A stretch of DNA of 64,000 nt, taken from assembly GCF_001548395.1 (NCBI RefSeq), contig NZ_AP017367.1, positions 4,315,001-4,379,000 on the forward strand, in the 5' to 3' direction. A model generated the notes under the pieces. The model worked only from the letters and a program-made list of their open reading frames with translations. It did not search any database and had not been told where the DNA came from. The stretch is from Leptolyngbya sp. O-77 (GTDB lineage Bacteria; Cyanobacteriota; Cyanobacteriia; Elainellales; Elainellaceae). Below, piece by piece: positions 18,003 to 27,253 of this stretch (position 1 is its first letter; each line of letters opens with the position of its first letter). Both the position numbers and the translations under genes were made by a program.

Positions 18003-19868
18003 CTATCCCACACCCAGCTGAAACTCGTCGAACTTGACCACAGGCGCATCGGGGGTGCGCGTGTCAAAGCGGTAGCTGCTGATTGTACCCGTCCCAGTGT
18101 CGAAAATCGTGAAGGCGGTGATGTCGTTGCTGGAGAGAAACGGTAGCGGCTGCCCGTTGTCTCCGGTCACGGGCGCAAGGGTTGGCATGATGGGTTCTAA
18201 TCCACCCGGATCGCCCGCCGTTACGTAGTTCTCCAGGTTATAGAACTGCGGGTTCAGGTCGGGCAACTTCCGGGGTTGCTGCTCCCAATAGGCTCCGTAG
18301 GTATTGCCCACATTGGAGGTTTCCAGCAAGTGCAATCCCGCAGGCGTGCGGAAGCGGTTCCAAACGTGAGAATGCCCGTACAGCACCAGTTGCACCTGCG
18401 CCGCCTCCAGCAGCGGCATCACATCTCTCAGCAAATAGTCATCCGACTTGGGATAGTCGTAGCGAATCACTGCAGGGCTGCCCTCGGCGTTTCGCTCCAC
18501 GATGCGAATAGGGTCAGTGTAGGGCGGCACAACGTTATCCCCCAGAGTATGCGTTGGGTGGTGCAGCATCACGATTTTGTAGCGAGCCTGCCGAAACTCT
18601 GGGCTGCTGAGTTCCTGCTTCAACCAGTTGTATTGCGGGCTGCCCTTGCGGATCGGCTCAAAGATGATCTGTCCATAGCCCCAGTCTTCACGGCTATTGA
18701 GCTTGGCTTCGGGTTCGCGGAAGCGCCCTTTGGCAGAGGGTTCCAGGCTAGGCACGCGCCACAGGTTGGTGGCAAACAGCGACACCAGTCGCACATCGCC
18801 GATGGTGGTGGCGTAGTAGGTTTCGCCGCCCTCTGGACTCTGGGGTAGGGTAAAGATTTCTTCGTAGGTGTCAGTGCTAAAGGCGGTATTGTTTAGCCCG
18901 TCAGGGCCGTAGAGCCGCAGCGCTACCTCGCGGGGAATCGCGTCTTCAAATTCGCCGTTCAAGCTGTCGAGGCGGCCGTAGCGCCCCATGATTTCGTGGT
19001 TGCCGATTGCCACGTACATCGGCGCGTGCTGGATGATTTCCCCGCCCGTGTAAACTCGCGTAGTGCCGTTACGCTCTAGGGCATAGCTGGCGCGGCCCTG
19101 GAGGCAGGGGAAAAATGCGCCGCCGCGATTGTCGTCAAACCATTCGGAGGCGCGGTCGGGAATGTTCACCGTGTCGCCTGCCAAAAAGACTGCATCGACC
19201 TGCCCGACCGTTTCTACGACCTTTTGCAGGTTGGTGGCGGTCATGGGCATACTCTGGTGGTCGGAGGTGAGCAGGATTTTGAGCGGCGTACCGGGCGGCG
19301 GCAGGGGAGCCAGGGTAAAGGAGCGACTGGCGATCGCCCGTGTGAATAGCCCATTGGCCCGCAGGCTGACAACGCGATAGGGAATGCGCTGCCCTGGCGT
19401 GAGGCCCGTCACCTCGGCTTCATGCCGCCAGACATCGCGGGGGGTGGGCTGCTGATAAACCTGGCCGGGTTCGGTCTGCTGGCCGACGCGCGATCGCTGG
19501 TCTTCGCGCACGCGGGATAGCTTTGTGGTGGTGGCGATCGCCCGCTGCTGGAAGCCGTCGCCATATTCCACTCGATGTTCGCCGCCTTCAAACTCGGTGA
19601 ACCAGACAACGCGCACACTGGTTGGCGTGGGCAGTTGCAAAAAGGGGTCTGTCAGCAGCGCCCCAGCAGGGTGATTGGCGGCGACACAGCCGTAGGTCAA
19701 CGCCAGGATAAACAAAAGCAGGAGAGGCGATCGTCTCCTGCCGACAGCGTTCCATAAAGAACTCCTGAGAACACTCAAAAAAGTATTCCTTAGAGCATTC
19801 CAAAAGGCATTCCAGAACCTATTCCATGAGGCATTCCAGTGTTGCCAGCCGCAGCGGATGATGAGCAT
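18003..19868 (-). CDS. Exported metallophosphoesterase with fibronectin-like domain
   Basis: The 621-residue protein has a hydrophobic stretch with a lipobox-like LTYGC around residue 60, suggesting a lipoprotein. A purple-acid-phosphatase-type beta domain follows (about 80-190). The calcineurin-like phosphoesterase domain shows the metal motifs SDHQS, GDTVN, GNHE, HHPTH and GHSHVW. The first 40 residues are odd: a W-N-rich string (NASWNRFWNAFWNALRN) produced by degenerate DNA repeats around 19760-19850, so the true start may be a TTG about 30 codons downstream. Substrate unknown; phosphate-ester scavenging outside the cytoplasm is an inference. Confidence 0.8.
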   Translation of the reverse strand: MLIIRCGWQHWNASWNRFWNAFWNALRNTFLSVLRSSLWNAVGRRRSPLLLLFILALTYGCVAANHPAGALLTDPFLQLPTPTSVRVVWFTEFEGGEHRVEYGDGFQQRAIATTTKLSRVREDQRSRVGQQTEPGQVYQQPTPRDVWRHEAEVTGLTPGQRIPYRVVSLRANGLFTRAIASRSFTLAPLPPPGTPLKILLTSDHQSMPMTATNLQKVVETVGQVDAVFLAGDTVNIPDRASEWFDDNRGGAFFPCLQGRASYALERNGTTRVYTGGEIIQHAPMYVAIGNHEIMGRYGRLDSLNGEFEDAIPREVALRLYGPDGLNNTAFSTDTYEEIFTLPQSPEGGETYYATTIGDVRLVSLFATNLWRVPSLEPSAKGRFREPEAKLNSREDWGYGQIIFEPIRKGSPQYNWLKQELSSPEFRQARYKIVMLHHPTHTLGDNVVPPYTDPIRIVERNAEGSPAVIRYDYPKSDDYLLRDVMPLLEAAQVQLVLYGHSHVWNRFRTPAGLHLLETSNVGNTYGAYWEQQPRKLPDLNPQFYNLENYVTAGDPGGLEPIMPTLAPVTGDNGQPLPFLSSNDITAFTIFDTGTGTISSYRFDTRTPDAPVVKFDEFQLGVG

Positions 19869-19989
19869 AGGGGAAGAGAACGCAGAATCAAAGCTAGAAG
19901 CCAGAGTCTCGTTATCCTGCTTCTACTCCTCAATTCTGCCAAACTCACAGCCAAATCATTGCTTTCTCGGACTTTGTAATTCTAAACTT

Positions 19990-20373
19990 TTAGCGATTTA
20001 AAACATCGTTGCGGTGGGCACTAGACCCGACAATTTCCACCACTTCATCAATTAAAGCTTGAGGAACTTCTAGATCAACCAGCGTGGCGACCAAATCTTC
20101 GGCGATCGCATCAAAATGGTGATCCGTTAACCCCATCTCTGCAACCAGATTGCTGTGGGCATCCCTCATGGGCCGACCGTTCCAGTGATTAGCCCCGCCA
20201 AAAGCATAGGTCATGAACGCTTTTTGGTGCTGCTTTTGCCGCGCCATATCTGTATGGGCAAAGAAGTGTTGCACCCGCTCATCCGCCAAAACCTTTTCGT
20301 AAAACTTCTCTACCGCTAGATCAACCGCCGCCGCGCCACCCAGCTTTTCATACAGTGTGTTCGTAGGGTTCAT
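19990..20373 (-). CDS. glbN: Group 1 truncated hemoglobin (cyanoglobin)
   Basis: The 127-residue globin begins LYEKLGGAAAVDLAVEKFY, the canonical 2/2 globin start, with B10 Tyr at about residue 25 and the proximal (F8) His at residue 73 in RDAHSNL. Distal His/Gln residues are seen at 48-49. In Synechocystis and Nostoc, GlbN binds heme and handles NO or reactive nitrogen. The promoter region carries a 26-bp perfect palindrome (REP-like) and a 13-bp direct repeat, listed separately. Confidence 0.9.
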   Translation of the reverse strand: MNPTNTLYEKLGGAAAVDLAVEKFYEKVLADERVQHFFAHTDMARQKQHQKAFMTYAFGGANHWNGRPMRDAHSNLVAEMGLTDHHFDAIAEDLVATLVDLEVPQALIDEVVEIVGSSAHRNDVLNR

Positions 20374-20692
20374 AAAAATGCCTACCTTGGCAGGGTGGTT
20401 TTAATATCTTGAGGCTCGTAGTGAGGACTTAAGTCCTCACTACAAACGTCCTAACTAACCTGCGTATTACTATACCCCTCTTCTGTCACTCTGTCCAGAG
20501 GAAAACTGAATCCCTTATTTACTCGTTCTATGAAACCTATGACATCCTCCCTATGACATCCTCATTGTAGGAACGGGATTTGGACATCACAGATTTCATC
20601 CAGTGAAAGTGACTAAAGAGGGATACAAAGTGTCTAGAAGGGTTGATTTCTCGTGGGCGACGCACACAAAAAATCGACCTTTAAAACAGAAC
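20374..20692. other. Intergenic region upstream of glbN with repeats
   Basis: The 319-bp gap holds a REP-like palindrome at 20418-20443 and a direct repeat CCTATGACATCCT (twice, about 20530-20560). It should contain the glbN promoter on the reverse strand; no clear promoter pair was identified. Confidence 0.45.
20418..20443. repeat. Perfect 26-bp palindrome of the GTAG/REP type
   Basis: GTAGTGAGGACTT is followed directly by its reverse complement. The same GTAGTGAGGACTT half-site is found inside the methyltransferase gene near 55425 and 55495. It is therefore a dispersed copy of the palindromic family found in the 55-60 kb island. Confidence 0.8.
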
Positions 20693-21371
20693 CTAGCGAT
20701 TCATATTTTCTACCAGAGAAGCGATCGCCTGTTCTACAGCCTGGCTCATCAGTTCATCTTCGCGGCTTCTGTCAGAACTACCGCCGATCCCACCGATGGA
20801 AACACCAGAGGAACTGTCATCCGCTGATCCTCGGCCGCGCATGGTTTTCACAATAGCGCCGTCTGCTGTGCTGATCATGCGAGCCGTTAGCGCAACGTTA
20901 GCAGTCGTTTCTCGCTCGCCCACTCTAATTCCTAAAAACCCGCCACCCGAAGTTTCAGTCGATACATTGAACTCTGTGACCGAACTCATGATCACATAGT
21001 CAACTCCGAGTTCGCGTCCAATCGTGACGGCTGCTGCTACATCGGTCACATAGCCCTGCCGTCCGCCGACCATGCTATTGTCAACGACTATGTAGCTTCC
21101 CTGATTTACTAAAGCGTCTATCACCAAATCGCTGATACCAGAAGCGTTTCCGCGCCTCCAATAAGACCAATAGTAGTTACTGTCACTAGTTGCCGAATAG
21201 TCGAAATCTAGAACAATAATCCGCTGCCGTGATTGTTTGGTTTCTTCGGCTTCGACAGGGGCGGCGATCGCCGGGCTAGCTATCATCAGCGAATCCATTC
21301 CGACCAGGGATAGAGATGCGGCAGACAAGACAGCCAGACTAGACAGCCAGACTAGACAGGATATGCTTCAT
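20693..21371 (-). pseudogene. CsgG/LpoB-like exported protein, signal peptide frameshifted
   Basis: The mature part (about 190 residues) resembles the CsgG/curli-assembly-like fold: RIIVLDFDYSA, ISDLVIDALVNQGSYIVVDNS, AAVTIGRELGVDYVIMSSVTEF, and a Gly/Ser-rich C-terminal loop. The intact frame alone begins at a TTG (21328). An upstream ATG at 21371 starts a signal peptide (MKHILSSLAV), but a 13-bp tandem duplication at 21329-21354 introduces TAG and shifts the frame. Removing one copy gives MKHILSSLAV-LSAASLSLVG...ASPAIAAP, a complete Sec signal peptide. The gene is therefore either recently broken or switchable. Confidence 0.7.
21329..21354. repeat. 13-bp tandem duplication in a signal-peptide coding region
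   Basis: The 13-mer GACAGCCAGACTA occurs twice in perfect tandem, followed by a further GACA. The length is not a multiple of three, and it falls exactly where the signal peptide of the CsgG-like gene is disrupted. Confidence 0.9.
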
Positions 21372-21520
21372 AGTTTTCTTGGGTATGGATAAAGTTAGGC
21401 AGGATAAATGCAAGCATCGCAACCTCAAGCCAAGGGCGATCGCCCTGAGCTTCTCAGGTGGCTGCCTGGGCAGGGATTGCCCGTCGATTCAGGCGCAATC
21501 CCGCCCAGGCTTATCGTATT

Positions 21521-21892
21521 CTAAAAGCCTTGGTCAGAATCGAGCCAGACCGCGCAGCCTGCTGGTGTGGTGCAAGTAGGCATTGTGATGACCAGCGTGT
21601 AGGAACCCTCAAAGGGTGCAACTACTACCGGGTTTGCATCGGGCAACACGTCTTCTGCGACCGGCTCACCGTCGGCACTTAGCAGCGTAATGTCCAGATC
21701 CTGGCAGTCCTCATCACAGGTACCCCAGATCCGTTCTCCCTCCATGAAATAGCCTGTGACGCTTGTTGTATCTCCAGAAGCCATCCACAATTCCCGGCTC
21801 TGGGCGAGGGCTGCGCCTGCTGACAGGGCGATCGCCACAAAAACTCCACCCGCCACTACACCCATTTGTTTCGGGCTAAAACGTTCCATCAA
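21521..21892 (-). CDS. Small secreted hypothetical protein
   Basis: The 123-residue protein has a clear Sec signal peptide (VVAGGVFVAIALSAGAALAQS). A short acidic domain follows with four Cys (GTCDEDC and PTCTTPAGC), which may form disulfides. It looks like the small periplasmic beta-sandwich proteins common in cyanobacteria. No function is recognised. Confidence 0.7.
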   Translation of the reverse strand: MMERFSPKQMGVVAGGVFVAIALSAGAALAQSRELWMASGDTTSVTGYFMEGERIWGTCDEDCQDLDITLLSADGEPVAEDVLPDANPVVVAPFEGSYTLVITMPTCTTPAGCAVWLDSDQGF

Positions 21893-22109
21893 AATCCTCT
21901 ATACAATTTCATCGAAAGATTCAGTAACCATCAGGTCAAGGTTTATACCTCAACAGCTTTAGCATTCCCGGATTAAGCGGCTGATTCATCAGGGATAAGC
22001 AACGAGTCTGTTGGCTCCAGCTTTCGTCTTTCGCTAGAGGACAACCTGCGCGTTTCATACTTCAATTAGGTAGAGAGAAGAATGCAGGACAGCAAAACAT
22101 GAGGCAGCT

Positions 22110-23549
22110 ATGGTGAACCCCTCCAGAACAAAGCGTCCATCACGGCCGCTGGTGCGCTGGATTGATCGGGCGATGGCGCTAGTGGTGCTGTTGAACCTGC
22201 TGCTGGTCTTGGTAGATCTCAGCTATATCCCGCTGCGGGACTATTACCTGCGATTTTTTCCGCAGTTCACGGTCTGGTATGGCGAAACCTATAAAGGCAT
22301 TGAGCCGCACCGCGTCACCGAGGGCTATTTAGAACAGGCGGCCAGGCTATGGGACACAGACCTGGGTTCGCCCGAGTCGGACGCGCTGCTGCGAGATTTG
22401 CGCGATCGCAGCGATGAGCTAATCGACGAAAACCCGTTCAACCTGGCGGGCAAAACAGGGCAGCTAGAGCGCCTCAAGCACCGGATGCGGCGGTTTGTGG
22501 GCACGGACTCGTCGCGGCAGGCGTTTCGCACCTTTTGGAGTCGTGCCTATCTGGAGCAGATTGGCGAAAATCGGGCGATCGCCTTTTTTGACCGCGAAAT
22601 CGAGCCATTGCTCAAGTCTAATTACTATCGCGGTGTTGGCGAAAACGGGCGACCCATCGACCGCTTTTGGCGCATTGACCTCTGGTTTATGGGGCTATTT
22701 GCGGTGGATCTGGGCCTCCGGCTGTGGCATCTCTACCATCGCTATCGCCGTACCAACTGGTTTGATGTCATTCTGTGGCGCTGGTATGATCTGCTGCTGT
22801 TTCTCCCGATTTGGCGGTGGCTGCGCGTGGTTCCGACGGTGGTTCGGCTAGATCAGTCGGGGCTATTGCCAATGCGATCGCTCCAAAATCGCGTCAGTCT
22901 GGCGATCGCCAGCTACTTTGCCGTGCAGCTTACAGAAGTCGTCGTGCTGCGGATCATCGAGCAGGCGCAAGCGTTTTTGCGGCAGGGCGGCTTGACAAAG
23001 CTGCTGCTCAACCCCGACACGCGGATGCGCTACATAGACGTGACAGGTGTAAATGAAGTCGAAGAAATCGCCCGCCAAATCACCCATCTCACCGTGCATC
23101 AGGTCTTGCCTACCCTGCGCCCAGACATCGAAGCGTTGCTGCACTACACGCTGACCAGCGTCTTGGAGCAATCACCCGTCTATCGGGGTCTTAGCCGGAT
23201 GCCAGGGGTCAACGCGCTGCCTCACCAGATGAGCGAACGCCTCGTGTCAAATGCAACCCAAACGGCCTATGGCAGCTTGGTGACGGCGCTCGACGACCCC
23301 AAAGGCGTAGAGCTAACCCGTAACCTGGTTGATCGGGCGGGTAAAACCCTGCGGCAACAGCTCCGCGAAGGCAACACCTCCCGCGAGCTAGAAAACCTGC
23401 TGGCAGATTTACTCGAAGAAATTAAGATTAGCTACGTCCGCCAAATCTCTGAGCAAGATATTGAAGCGCTGCGCGACAACAACCGCCATCTGTATGAAAT
23501 TGCTCAGGCTGGGTTCTTGCCGCCCGATTCGGAACATTCCAATGTATAA
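22110..23549 (+). CDS. Cyanobacterial membrane protein of unknown function
   Basis: The 479-residue protein has an N-terminal membrane helix (ALVVLLNLLLVLVDLSYIPL), a soluble charged segment to about residue 185, and a second membrane block. That block (LWFMGLFAVDLGLRLWHLYHRYRRTNWFDVILWRWYDLLLFLPIW, residues listed as landmarks) recalls voltage-sensor-like helices, although the pore signature of ion channels is absent. The C-terminal half is a soluble helical domain (ARQITHLTVHQVLPTL). I recognise it as conserved in cyanobacteria but without assigned function. Confidence 0.65.
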   Translation: MVNPSRTKRPSRPLVRWIDRAMALVVLLNLLLVLVDLSYIPLRDYYLRFFPQFTVWYGETYKGIEPHRVTEGYLEQAARLWDTDLGSPESDALLRDLRDRSDELIDENPFNLAGKTGQLERLKHRMRRFVGTDSSRQAFRTFWSRAYLEQIGENRAIAFFDREIEPLLKSNYYRGVGENGRPIDRFWRIDLWFMGLFAVDLGLRLWHLYHRYRRTNWFDVILWRWYDLLLFLPIWRWLRVVPTVVRLDQSGLLPMRSLQNRVSLAIASYFAVQLTEVVVLRIIEQAQAFLRQGGLTKLLLNPDTRMRYIDVTGVNEVEEIARQITHLTVHQVLPTLRPDIEALLHYTLTSVLEQSPVYRGLSRMPGVNALPHQMSERLVSNATQTAYGSLVTALDDPKGVELTRNLVDRAGKTLRQQLREGNTSRELENLLADLLEEIKISYVRQISEQDIEALRDNNRHLYEIAQAGFLPPDSEHSNV

Positions 23550-23979
23550 GTTTTTGCCGAATAATTTGCCGAATAATTTGCCGAATAATTTGCCAGATAA
23601 AACGTCGCAATCCGAATTCTGAGGCATGAATCCTGGGTATTAATTCTGTCTAAACATGACATGGTTCAAAGAAATCGCTAAGAATATCCACACATCTTGA
23701 CAATAGCGAGTGCCCCTCACCAAGCGTACTAAAATGTTAGATCGACTTTGTGTAATGACTGAAGCCGTGAAATAGCCCCCGAAAGCAGCCGTTGAACAGC
23801 GCCAGTTAGCCCCCGCAAAAGCATTTAGATCCCACTTTTAGAGATTGCTTGGGCGATCGCCCTTTCGACTGATTCCGATTTTTGCCAGGACTTTGCCACC
23901 AGTCATGTCAGACATCATCCACGCCAGCTAATTTCTATCCCCTAACCCCCAATCCTCAATCCTTAACCCCTGACCTACC
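23550..23979. other. Intergenic region with a 12-bp tandem repeat
   Basis: At 23556-23595 the 12-mer CCGAATAATTTG is repeated three to four times directly after the stop codon of the previous gene. The rest of the 430 bp has no supported gene. Short C-rich STRR-like words precede the next start. Confidence 0.5.
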
Positions 23980-26106
23980 ATGAACTCTGCCATTCGGTTT
24001 TTAATGTGCCCGCCCGACCACTACGACGTGGATTATGTGATTAATCCTTGGATGGAGGGCAATATACACAAATCCTCGCGCGATCGCGCTGTGGAGCAGT
24101 GGCACGGGCTGTACCACCTGATCAAAGACCGGGCAACGGTGGATCTGGTGAAGCCCCAGGTCGGGGTTCCCGACATGGTATTCACCGCCAACGCAGGGTT
24201 GGTGCTAGAAGATAAGGTTGTCCTCAGCCGCTTTTATCATAAAGAGCGCCAGGGCGAGGAGCCGTTTTTCAAGGCCTGGTTTGAAGAACAGGGCTACACG
24301 GTTTATGAACTGCCCAAGGATTTGCCCTTTGAGGGGGCGGGCGATGCCCTGCTGGATCGGGAAGGACGCTGGCTGTGGGCGGGCTATGGCTTCCGCTCGG
24401 AGCTAGATTCCCACCCGTTTTTGGCAAAATGGCTGGATATCGAAGTGCTGTCGCTGCGGCTGATGGACGAGCGCTTCTATCACCTCGACACCTGCTTTTG
24501 CCCGCTGACGGACGGCTACTTGCTCTATTACCCGCCCGCCTTTGATGCCTATTCCAACCGCCTGATCGAGATGCGCGTGCCCGCCCACAAGCGGATCGCC
24601 ATCGAAGAAGCCGACGCGGTGAACTTTGCCTGCAACGCGGTCAACATCGACCGAGTAGTGATTATGAATAAGGCCAGCGATAGCCTGCGTCAGCGGTTGC
24701 AGGATCTGGGCTTTGTGCTGTTGGAAACGCCGCTGACGGAGTTTATGAAGGCGGGCGGTGCGGCCAAGTGCCTGACGCTGCGGGTGACGGAGCCGCTGGA
24801 GCCGCTGCATCAGGCGATCGCCGCTGTGGAGAGCCGTGTCATCCAGCTAGAAGGACACCTGCTCGATTCTGGCCTGATCAACAACGCGCTAGATCTGATC
24901 GTGGAAAGCGGCGGCAGCTTCCAGGTGCTGAACTTCCGCCTGGGCGAACAGCGCCAGAGTACGTCGGCGGCGGAGGTGAAGGTGTCGGCTCCCTCCCACG
25001 ACGTGATGGAGAGCATCATGTCGGGCTTGATCGACATGGGCGCAGTGCCTCAACCCCAGGAAGTTTGTGATAACCCGCTGGAAACCGTGACGCAGGACGG
25101 CGTTGCGCCCGATGATTTCTACGTCACCACGATTTACCCCACGGAGGTGCGGGTCAATTGCGAATGGGTGCGCGTGCAAAACCAGCGCATGGACGGGGCA
25201 ATCGTGGTTTCTCAAACGCCAGGTGGGCCGAGAGCAGAGTGCAAGCTGTTGCGAGATCTGCGAGTGGGCGATCGCGTCGTTGTGGGTGTGGAAGGCATCC
25301 GCACAGTCCGCAAGCCCGATGCCCGCGACAGCCGCAATGGTGGCTCTGGCGACAAGGAATTTAGCTTTATGGGGTCGGGCGTGTCGAGCGAGCGCCGCGT
25401 GGAGCTAGTGGTCGAGCAAATCGCCTGGGATCTGCGCCGCATCCGCGATCAGGGCGGCAAGGTGGTGGTCGTCGCAGGGCCGGTGGTGATTCACACAGGC
25501 GGCGGCGAACACTTGGCGCGATTAATCCGCGAGGGCTATGTACAGGCGCTGTTGGGCGGAAATGCGATCGCCGTTCACGATATTGAACAAGCCATGATGG
25601 GCACGTCCCTCGGCATGGACATGAAGCGCGGCGTGTCGGTGCGCGGCGGCCATCGCCACCACCTGAAGGCAATAAACACCATCCGTCGCTGCGGCAGCAT
25701 TGCCAACGCGGTAGACCAGGGCGTGCTGACCAGCGGCATTTTCTACGAGTGCATCAAGCGGCAGGTGCCCTTCTCACTGGCGGGTTCCATTCGCGACGAC
25801 GGCCCCCTGCCCGACACGCAGATGGACTTGATCAAAGCGCAGGCAGAATACGCCGAGCTAATTCGCGGCTCAGACCTGATCCTGATGCTGTCCTCCATGC
25901 TGCACTCCATCGGCGCGGGCAACATGACCCCCGCAGGCGTAAAGATGGTCTGTGTGGACATCAACCCCGCTGTGGTGACAAAACTGAGCGATCGCGGCTC
26001 GGTGGAATCGGTCGGCGTGGTGACGGATGTGGGTCTGTTCCTTAGCCTGTTGAACCAGCAGCTCAGCAAGCTCACCAGCCCCTATCGCCTTGCCCAGACG
26101 GTATAG
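23980..26106 (+). CDS. argZ: Arginine dihydrolase / ornithine cyclodeaminase (ArgZ/AgrE)
   Basis: The 708-residue protein has the two-domain structure of cyanobacterial ArgZ (AgrE). The N-terminal guanidine-modifying domain (about 1-285) has FLMCPPDHYDVDYVINPW, GVPDMVFTANAGLV, FEGAGDALLD, HLDTCFCPL and the catalytic Cys in GGAAKCLTLR. It converts arginine to ornithine, CO2 and ammonia. The C-terminal domain (about 300-700, TIGR00300-type) has FSFMGSGVSSERRVELV and a Rossmann-like region, and forms proline from ornithine in the Anabaena enzyme. It acts in cytoplasmic nitrogen remobilisation, including cyanophycin arginine. Length matches characterised members. Confidence 0.93.
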   Translation: MNSAIRFLMCPPDHYDVDYVINPWMEGNIHKSSRDRAVEQWHGLYHLIKDRATVDLVKPQVGVPDMVFTANAGLVLEDKVVLSRFYHKERQGEEPFFKAWFEEQGYTVYELPKDLPFEGAGDALLDREGRWLWAGYGFRSELDSHPFLAKWLDIEVLSLRLMDERFYHLDTCFCPLTDGYLLYYPPAFDAYSNRLIEMRVPAHKRIAIEEADAVNFACNAVNIDRVVIMNKASDSLRQRLQDLGFVLLETPLTEFMKAGGAAKCLTLRVTEPLEPLHQAIAAVESRVIQLEGHLLDSGLINNALDLIVESGGSFQVLNFRLGEQRQSTSAAEVKVSAPSHDVMESIMSGLIDMGAVPQPQEVCDNPLETVTQDGVAPDDFYVTTIYPTEVRVNCEWVRVQNQRMDGAIVVSQTPGGPRAECKLLRDLRVGDRVVVGVEGIRTVRKPDARDSRNGGSGDKEFSFMGSGVSSERRVELVVEQIAWDLRRIRDQGGKVVVVAGPVVIHTGGGEHLARLIREGYVQALLGGNAIAVHDIEQAMMGTSLGMDMKRGVSVRGGHRHHLKAINTIRRCGSIANAVDQGVLTSGIFYECIKRQVPFSLAGSIRDDGPLPDTQMDLIKAQAEYAELIRGSDLILMLSSMLHSIGAGNMTPAGVKMVCVDINPAVVTKLSDRGSVESVGVVTDVGLFLSLLNQQLSKLTSPYRLAQTV

Positions 26107-26222
26107 GAATAGGAGTAGAAGGGCGATTCCCGTAGGGAAAGTGCGCCGCACCGCTTGCGCGAACGCTTCGCGAATCGCCCCACCCGCTCACACGAGCCAG
26201 AAAACCGCTGCTCCCCGTGCCT

Positions 26223-27083
26223 ATGTCTACGCCCCATCCGCTCACCCTCCATACCCACGGCAGCGGCTATCCCGTGCTGTGCCTGCATGGACATCCGGGC
26301 GCAGGCAGCAGCATGGGCGTGTTTACGCGGCATTTGGGGCGGCGGTTTTGGGCGATCGCCCCCGACCTGCGCGGCTATGGCCAGAGCAAGGTAACGCAGC
26401 CGTTTGTCATGGCCGATCATCTAACCGATCTGGAAGCGCTGCTGGATCGGCTCCAGATTCAGCGCTGTCTGGTGCTGGGCTGGTCGCTGGGGGGCATTTT
26501 GGCAATGGAACTGGCGCTGCGGCTGCCCGAACGGATTAGCGGGCTAATTCTGGTAGCCACAGCGGCCCATCCCCGCAGCAGCCACCCGACGATTTCCTGG
26601 CAAGATAATCTGCTGACGGGGGTGGCGGCGCTGATTAATTCCTGGCAGCCGGGAAACCGCTTGAACATCGAGCTATTTGCCAAGCGATCGCTGTTTCGCC
26701 ACCTGATTCAGCAGCACACGCGCACGGCCTATGAATATATAGCGGCCGATGCGGTGTCGGCTTATCTAAACACCTCGCAGGCAGCCACCCGCGCCCTCAA
26801 TCAGGCGATTCGCGCAGGCTATAATCGCGTGCCTGACCTGCCCAAAATTCAGGTTCCAGCGCTGATGCTGGCGGCAGAGGGCGATCGCCACATCACCGCG
26901 ATTTCCAGCGAAGAAACTGCCCGCAAGCTGCCCCAGTGCGACTGGCGCTGCTATGCCCAGGCGGCCCACCTGTTCCCGTGGGAAATTCCTCAGCAAATGC
27001 TGCAAGACATAGATGAATGGCTGGCGCGGCATCCAGAAGTGGTTAGCCCTTCTGCGCCATTGGCAAACCCGCAAAGCTCCTGA
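26223..27083 (+). CDS. Alpha/beta-hydrolase
   Basis: The 286-residue hydrolase has the oxyanion loop HGHPGAGSS, the nucleophile elbow GWSLGGI (Ser) and a C-terminal AEGDRH/AAHLFPWE region supplying Asp and His. The cap (LINSWQPGNRLNIELF) is helical. The ATG at 26223 is favoured over a GTG two codons upstream. It lies about 115 bp after argZ and may be read through from it. Substrate cannot be predicted. Confidence 0.85.
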   Translation: MSTPHPLTLHTHGSGYPVLCLHGHPGAGSSMGVFTRHLGRRFWAIAPDLRGYGQSKVTQPFVMADHLTDLEALLDRLQIQRCLVLGWSLGGILAMELALRLPERISGLILVATAAHPRSSHPTISWQDNLLTGVAALINSWQPGNRLNIELFAKRSLFRHLIQQHTRTAYEYIAADAVSAYLNTSQAATRALNQAIRAGYNRVPDLPKIQVPALMLAAEGDRHITAISSEETARKLPQCDWRCYAQAAHLFPWEIPQQMLQDIDEWLARHPEVVSPSAPLANPQSS

Positions 27084-27162
27084 AATCAGGAGTCATAATT
27101 CATCCTTCCGCAAGCGCCACGAAGAACAAACACTGCCGCAAGCCCCGTCCACACCTGGCTGG

Positions 27163-27202
27163 CAATCCAAAATCCAAAATCCAAAATCCAAAATCCCCAA
27201 CT
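27163..27202. repeat. STRR heptamer tract (CCAAAAT)
   Basis: Four to five copies of the heptamer CCAAAAT lie between the hydrolase and the caspase-like gene. The same heptamer is seen at about 3577 and, within coding sequence, near 43265-43300. Confidence 0.8.
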
Positions 27203-27253
27203 TTGTCCTCCTGCCTGCTCAACAAAGGGAGGCTTTGATGCTGAAATAGAAGC

